Shown here: piece by piece, positions 5,112 through 7,090 of the stretch | How positions within the stretch are numbered: position 1 is the stretch's first letter | How the letters are laid out: every line of letters begins with the position of its first letter | NCBI GenBank assembly: GCA_028877195.1 | Contig: JAPPIL010000158.1 | Span: 1 to 7,090 of the forward strand | Reading direction: 5' to 3' | DNA length: 7,090 nucleotides | Origin: Pseudomonadota bacterium | Lineage (GTDB): Bacteria > Bdellovibrionota_B > Oligoflexia > Oligoflexales > JAPPIL01 | Notes under the pieces: generated by a model | What the model saw: only the letters and a program-made list of their open reading frames with translations | Told to the model about the DNA's origin: nothing | The model's database searches: none | Translations under genes and position numbers: made by a program

Positions 5112-6958
5112 AATTGTATCAACTCCTAGTCCTTATGCCTCTACTAGGTGCACTGACCAATGGGCTATTGTTGCGTCGTGCTTCCAATCGCACTGTCCAC
5201 ATCGTTGGGGTGTTGCCGATTTTAGTGAGTTTTGTGCTAGCGCTTATCGTTTATACGAATGTGGCGGGAAGTGCACCCGTTACCGTGAAACTTTTTGACT
5301 GGCTACAAGTTGGCGAGTTCAATGCTCCGTTAGCACTCTACTTTGATCGTTTATCTCTCCTGATGCTGTTGATCGTTACTGGTATCGGCACGGTCATTCA
5401 TGTCTTTGCTGGTGGCTACATGCATGCTGAACGCCATCTGCATCGTTTCTTTTGTTATTTGAATCTCTTTATCTTCATGATGCTGTTGTTGATTTTGAGT
5501 GCGAATATGCTGGTAATGTTTATCGGCTGGGAGGGAGTCGGTCTCTGTAGTTATCTATTGATCGGTTATTGGTTTAGCGATGCCAACAATGCCAAAGCGG
5601 GTATGAAAGCTTTTGTCGTCAACCGTATCGGTGATATGGGGTTTTTGTTGGCGATATTCCTAACCTTCAAACTCTTTGCCACTGTGTCGTTTGTGGAACT
5701 AAAAGAACTGCTTGCGAACACCGAGACTGTGCCACCAGAATTGTATTGGATTACTTTATGTATGTTTATCGGTGCGTGTGGCAAATCCGCCCAGTTGCCG
5801 CTACATGTATGGTTGCCTGATGCGATGGCGGGGCCGACTCCTGTATCGGCGTTGATTCACGCCGCGACGATGGTTACGGCTGGTGTGTTCATGATGACGC
5901 GGTTACATTTTATGTATGAACTTACGCCTGCGGTGATGAATATCGTTGCCGTAGTGGGTGCGATTACTGCGTTGTTTGCTGCGACGATTGCTATTACGCA
6001 ACGCGATATCAAGAAAGTGCTCGCCTACTCCACTGTTAGTCAACTCGGTTATATGGTGATGGCTTGTGGGGTGGGAGCATTTGGGGCGGGTGTATTTCAT
6101 CTGCTTACGCATGCCTGTTTCAAAGCGCTGTTGTTTCTCGGTGCGGGAAGTGTCATCGTCGCCCTTCATCATCAGCAGGACATGTTCAAGATGGGCGGGC
6201 TGTTCAAGTCGATGCGCATCACAGGGACATGTATGTTGATTGGGGTGTTGGCAATCATCGGTTTCCCTGGGCTGGCGGGTTTTTTCTCTAAAGACGAGGT
6301 GCTGTTTCTGACGTTCACGCAAGGCAACACAGTGCTCTGGGCAATGGGCATCGCAACGGCGTTCTTTACCGCGTTTTACATGGTGCGCATGTTTTGTTTG
6401 ACGTTTATGGGCACAGCACGCCACGAAGGTAAGGTGCATGAAACAGGGGCGGTAATGTGGTTGCCGCTAACCCTGTTGGCATTGTTGAGCATTACAGTCG
6501 GTTATCTTGGTGTGCCACATGCTTTAGGGGGACACAACCTTTTACATCAGTATCTTGCGCCTGTGTTGGGGGGAGGAAGTGCGGAGCATGATGTCGGATT
6601 AGAGATTAGTTTGATGCTCGTGTCGGTGGCTGTTATGGCGGCGGGGGCATTGCTTGCCTTTTTGCTTTATCGGCGTGGGTTGCCTGTGTTGCCGCGCTTA
6701 CCCTTGTATAGTTTGTCTTTGAACAAGTATTGGCTAGATGAACTTTACGACAAGGTGGTAGTTATACCTTGTGCTTATTTAGCGCAGTTTACCCATAAGA
6801 TAATCGACGAGGGGACGATAGATGCGATCGTCAACGGTCTCGGACGTGGAGCGATGAAGATTGCTAGCGCTAGCAGTAGTGCGATGACAGGCAGTCTCCA
6901 TCGCTATGCACTGTATATCTTGCTTGGCCTGGTCGGCGCAGTATTTATGTTAGTGTGA
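5108..6958 (+). CDS. nuoL: NADH-quinone oxidoreductase subunit L (complex I, distal proton-pumping subunit)
   Basis: NuoL (ND5 family) is the outermost antiporter-like subunit of the membrane arm and carries the long lateral helix. The 616-residue product matches the length of E. coli NuoL (613). Visible signatures are ALYFDRLSLLM (76-86), GWEGVGLCSYLLIGYWF (140-156) with the key Glu142, GACGKSAQLPLHVWLPDAM (222-240) with Lys226, GPTPVSALIHAATMVTAGV (242-260), STVSQLGYM (308-316), HLLTHACFKALLFL (331-344) with Lys339, and GFPGLAGFFSKDEVL (385-399) with Lys395. The C-terminal portion KYWLDELYDKVVV and IDEGTIDAIVNGLGRG belongs to the lateral-helix region that distinguishes NuoL from NuoM and NuoN. 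The position after nuoK argues against an Mrp antiporter. The GTG start overlaps the nuoK stop by four bases. All key charged residues are intact, so the subunit appears functional. Confidence 0.96.
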   Translation: MKLYQLLVLMPLLGALTNGLLLRRASNRTVHIVGVLPILVSFVLALIVYTNVAGSAPVTVKLFDWLQVGEFNAPLALYFDRLSLLMLLIVTGIGTVIHVFAGGYMHAERHLHRFFCYLNLFIFMMLLLILSANMLVMFIGWEGVGLCSYLLIGYWFSDANNAKAGMKAFVVNRIGDMGFLLAIFLTFKLFATVSFVELKELLANTETVPPELYWITLCMFIGACGKSAQLPLHVWLPDAMAGPTPVSALIHAATMVTAGVFMMTRLHFMYELTPAVMNIVAVVGAITALFAATIAITQRDIKKVLAYSTVSQLGYMVMACGVGAFGAGVFHLLTHACFKALLFLGAGSVIVALHHQQDMFKMGGLFKSMRITGTCMLIGVLAIIGFPGLAGFFSKDEVLFLTFTQGNTVLWAMGIATAFFTAFYMVRMFCLTFMGTARHEGKVHETGAVMWLPLTLLALLSITVGYLGVPHALGGHNLLHQYLAPVLGGGSAEHDVGLEISLMLVSVAVMAAGALLAFLLYRRGLPVLPRLPLYSLSLNKYWLDELYDKVVVIPCAYLAQFTHKIIDEGTIDAIVNGLGRGAMKIASASSSAMTGSLHRYALYILLGLVGAVFMLV

Positions 6959-6959
6959 T

Positions 6960-6985
6960 AACCACCACGCTTTAGGAGGTGGGTT
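6960..6985. repeat. Weak hairpin after nuoL
   Basis: AACCACC (6960-6966) can pair with GGTGGGTT (6978-6985), leaving one bulged G and an 11-base loop. The right arm overlaps the ribosome binding site for the expected nuoM, so the fold could tune access to it. The pairing is short and the sequence quality beyond about 6980 is doubtful. Confidence 0.25.
6974..6980 (+). promoter_or_regulatory. Ribosome binding site, probably for nuoM
   Basis: AGGAGGT is a near-perfect Shine-Dalgarno sequence, 15 bases after the nuoL stop, where nuoM usually begins. No convincing start follows: TTG at 6985 runs into TGA at 7033 and encodes only a glycine-rich peptide. I infer that nuoM lies beyond reliable sequence. 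Confidence 0.45.
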
Positions 6986-7004
6986 TGGGAGGACATACCC
7001 CCTT

Positions 7005-7090
7005 GGGGGGGGGGGGCGAGATGTGGGTTTGTTGAATAAGTATTGCCTTTTTTTGTTTGTTTGGGGGGGGGGGGGGGGGTGGGCGGGCCC
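7005..7090. other. G-rich low-complexity contig end
   Basis: Runs of 12 G (7005-7016) and 17 G (7063-7079) flank a T-rich stretch, and the last bases are also nearly all G and C. The strand has almost no C and bears no resemblance to the preceding genes. CCCCC-TT-GGGGG at 6998-7009 is a trivial palindrome generated by the G-run. This most probably represents sequencing or assembly error at a contig end rather than biology. Confidence 0.65.

Noticed and set aside
5903..6439. Long minus-strand open frame (178 codons) opposite nuoL
   Set aside because: It is a shadow of the nuoL codon pattern; the translation is His/Arg/Cys-rich with no family resemblance, whereas the + strand encodes highly conserved NuoL motifs.
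6862..6875. 14-base perfect palindrome TGCTAGCGCTAGCA within nuoL
   Set aside because: About 0.4 such palindromes are expected by chance in 7 kb, and this one lies in coding sequence for an Ala/Ser-rich stretch near the C-terminus.
6985..7035. Possible truncated nuoM starting at TTG 6985
   Set aside because: The frame meets TGA at 7033, the peptide is mostly glycine from the G-run, and no NuoM N-terminal helix is seen.
1..7090. CRISPR array, tRNA or rRNA gene, insertion sequence or toxin-antitoxin pair
   Set aside because: No regularly spaced repeats, cloverleaf with a GTTC-type T-loop, transposase motifs or terminal inverted repeats were found in either strand by eye.

Overview
The window looks like a bacterial contig fragment, possibly a complete short contig because the right end dissolves into poly-G. 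It carries one large metabolic gene and the start of a respiratory complex I operon, all on the + strand. Overlapping start/stop codons, Shine-Dalgarno sites and sigma70-like promoter boxes indicate a bacterium. The lineage is not certain. The first large protein closely resembles, from memory, the fused alpha/beta 2-oxoacid dehydrogenase E1 typical of Bacteroidota. However, the TTGCCT-16-TATAAT promoter and clear Shine-Dalgarno sites are not what one expects from that phylum. A relative outside Bacteroidota, or a transferred gene, is therefore possible.

Layout. Positions 3-143 hold the C-terminal end of an unrecognised protein. Positions 144-417 appear non-coding and contain a plausible promoter (277-305). 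Positions 418-2706 encode a fused thiamine-diphosphate-dependent E1 (decarboxylase) with alpha-like and beta-like halves; no E2 or E3 gene is adjacent. The 2707-2894 gap holds an imperfect inverted repeat, a good sigma70 promoter and a strong ribosome binding site. From there nuoA, nuoH, nuoJ, nuoK and nuoL run to 6958, each overlapping the next by 1 to 10 bases. After nuoL there is a strong ribosome binding site where nuoM would be expected, but the sequence turns into G-rich, low-complexity DNA without a readable NuoM start.

How the genes work together. NuoA, H, J, K and L are membrane-arm subunits of NADH:quinone oxidoreductase. NuoA and NuoH help form the quinone cavity, and J, K and L form part of the proton-pumping chain. 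The peripheral-arm genes (nuoB-G, nuoI) that normally lie between nuoA and nuoH and between nuoH and nuoJ are absent, so the operon is sorted by module. The E1 enzyme would feed NADH-generating oxidation of a 2-oxoacid, but any functional link to the operon is only metabolic. Apart from the split operon and two possible non-canonical start codons, the content is ordinary core metabolism; I see no evidence of a novel defence, mobile or regulatory system.
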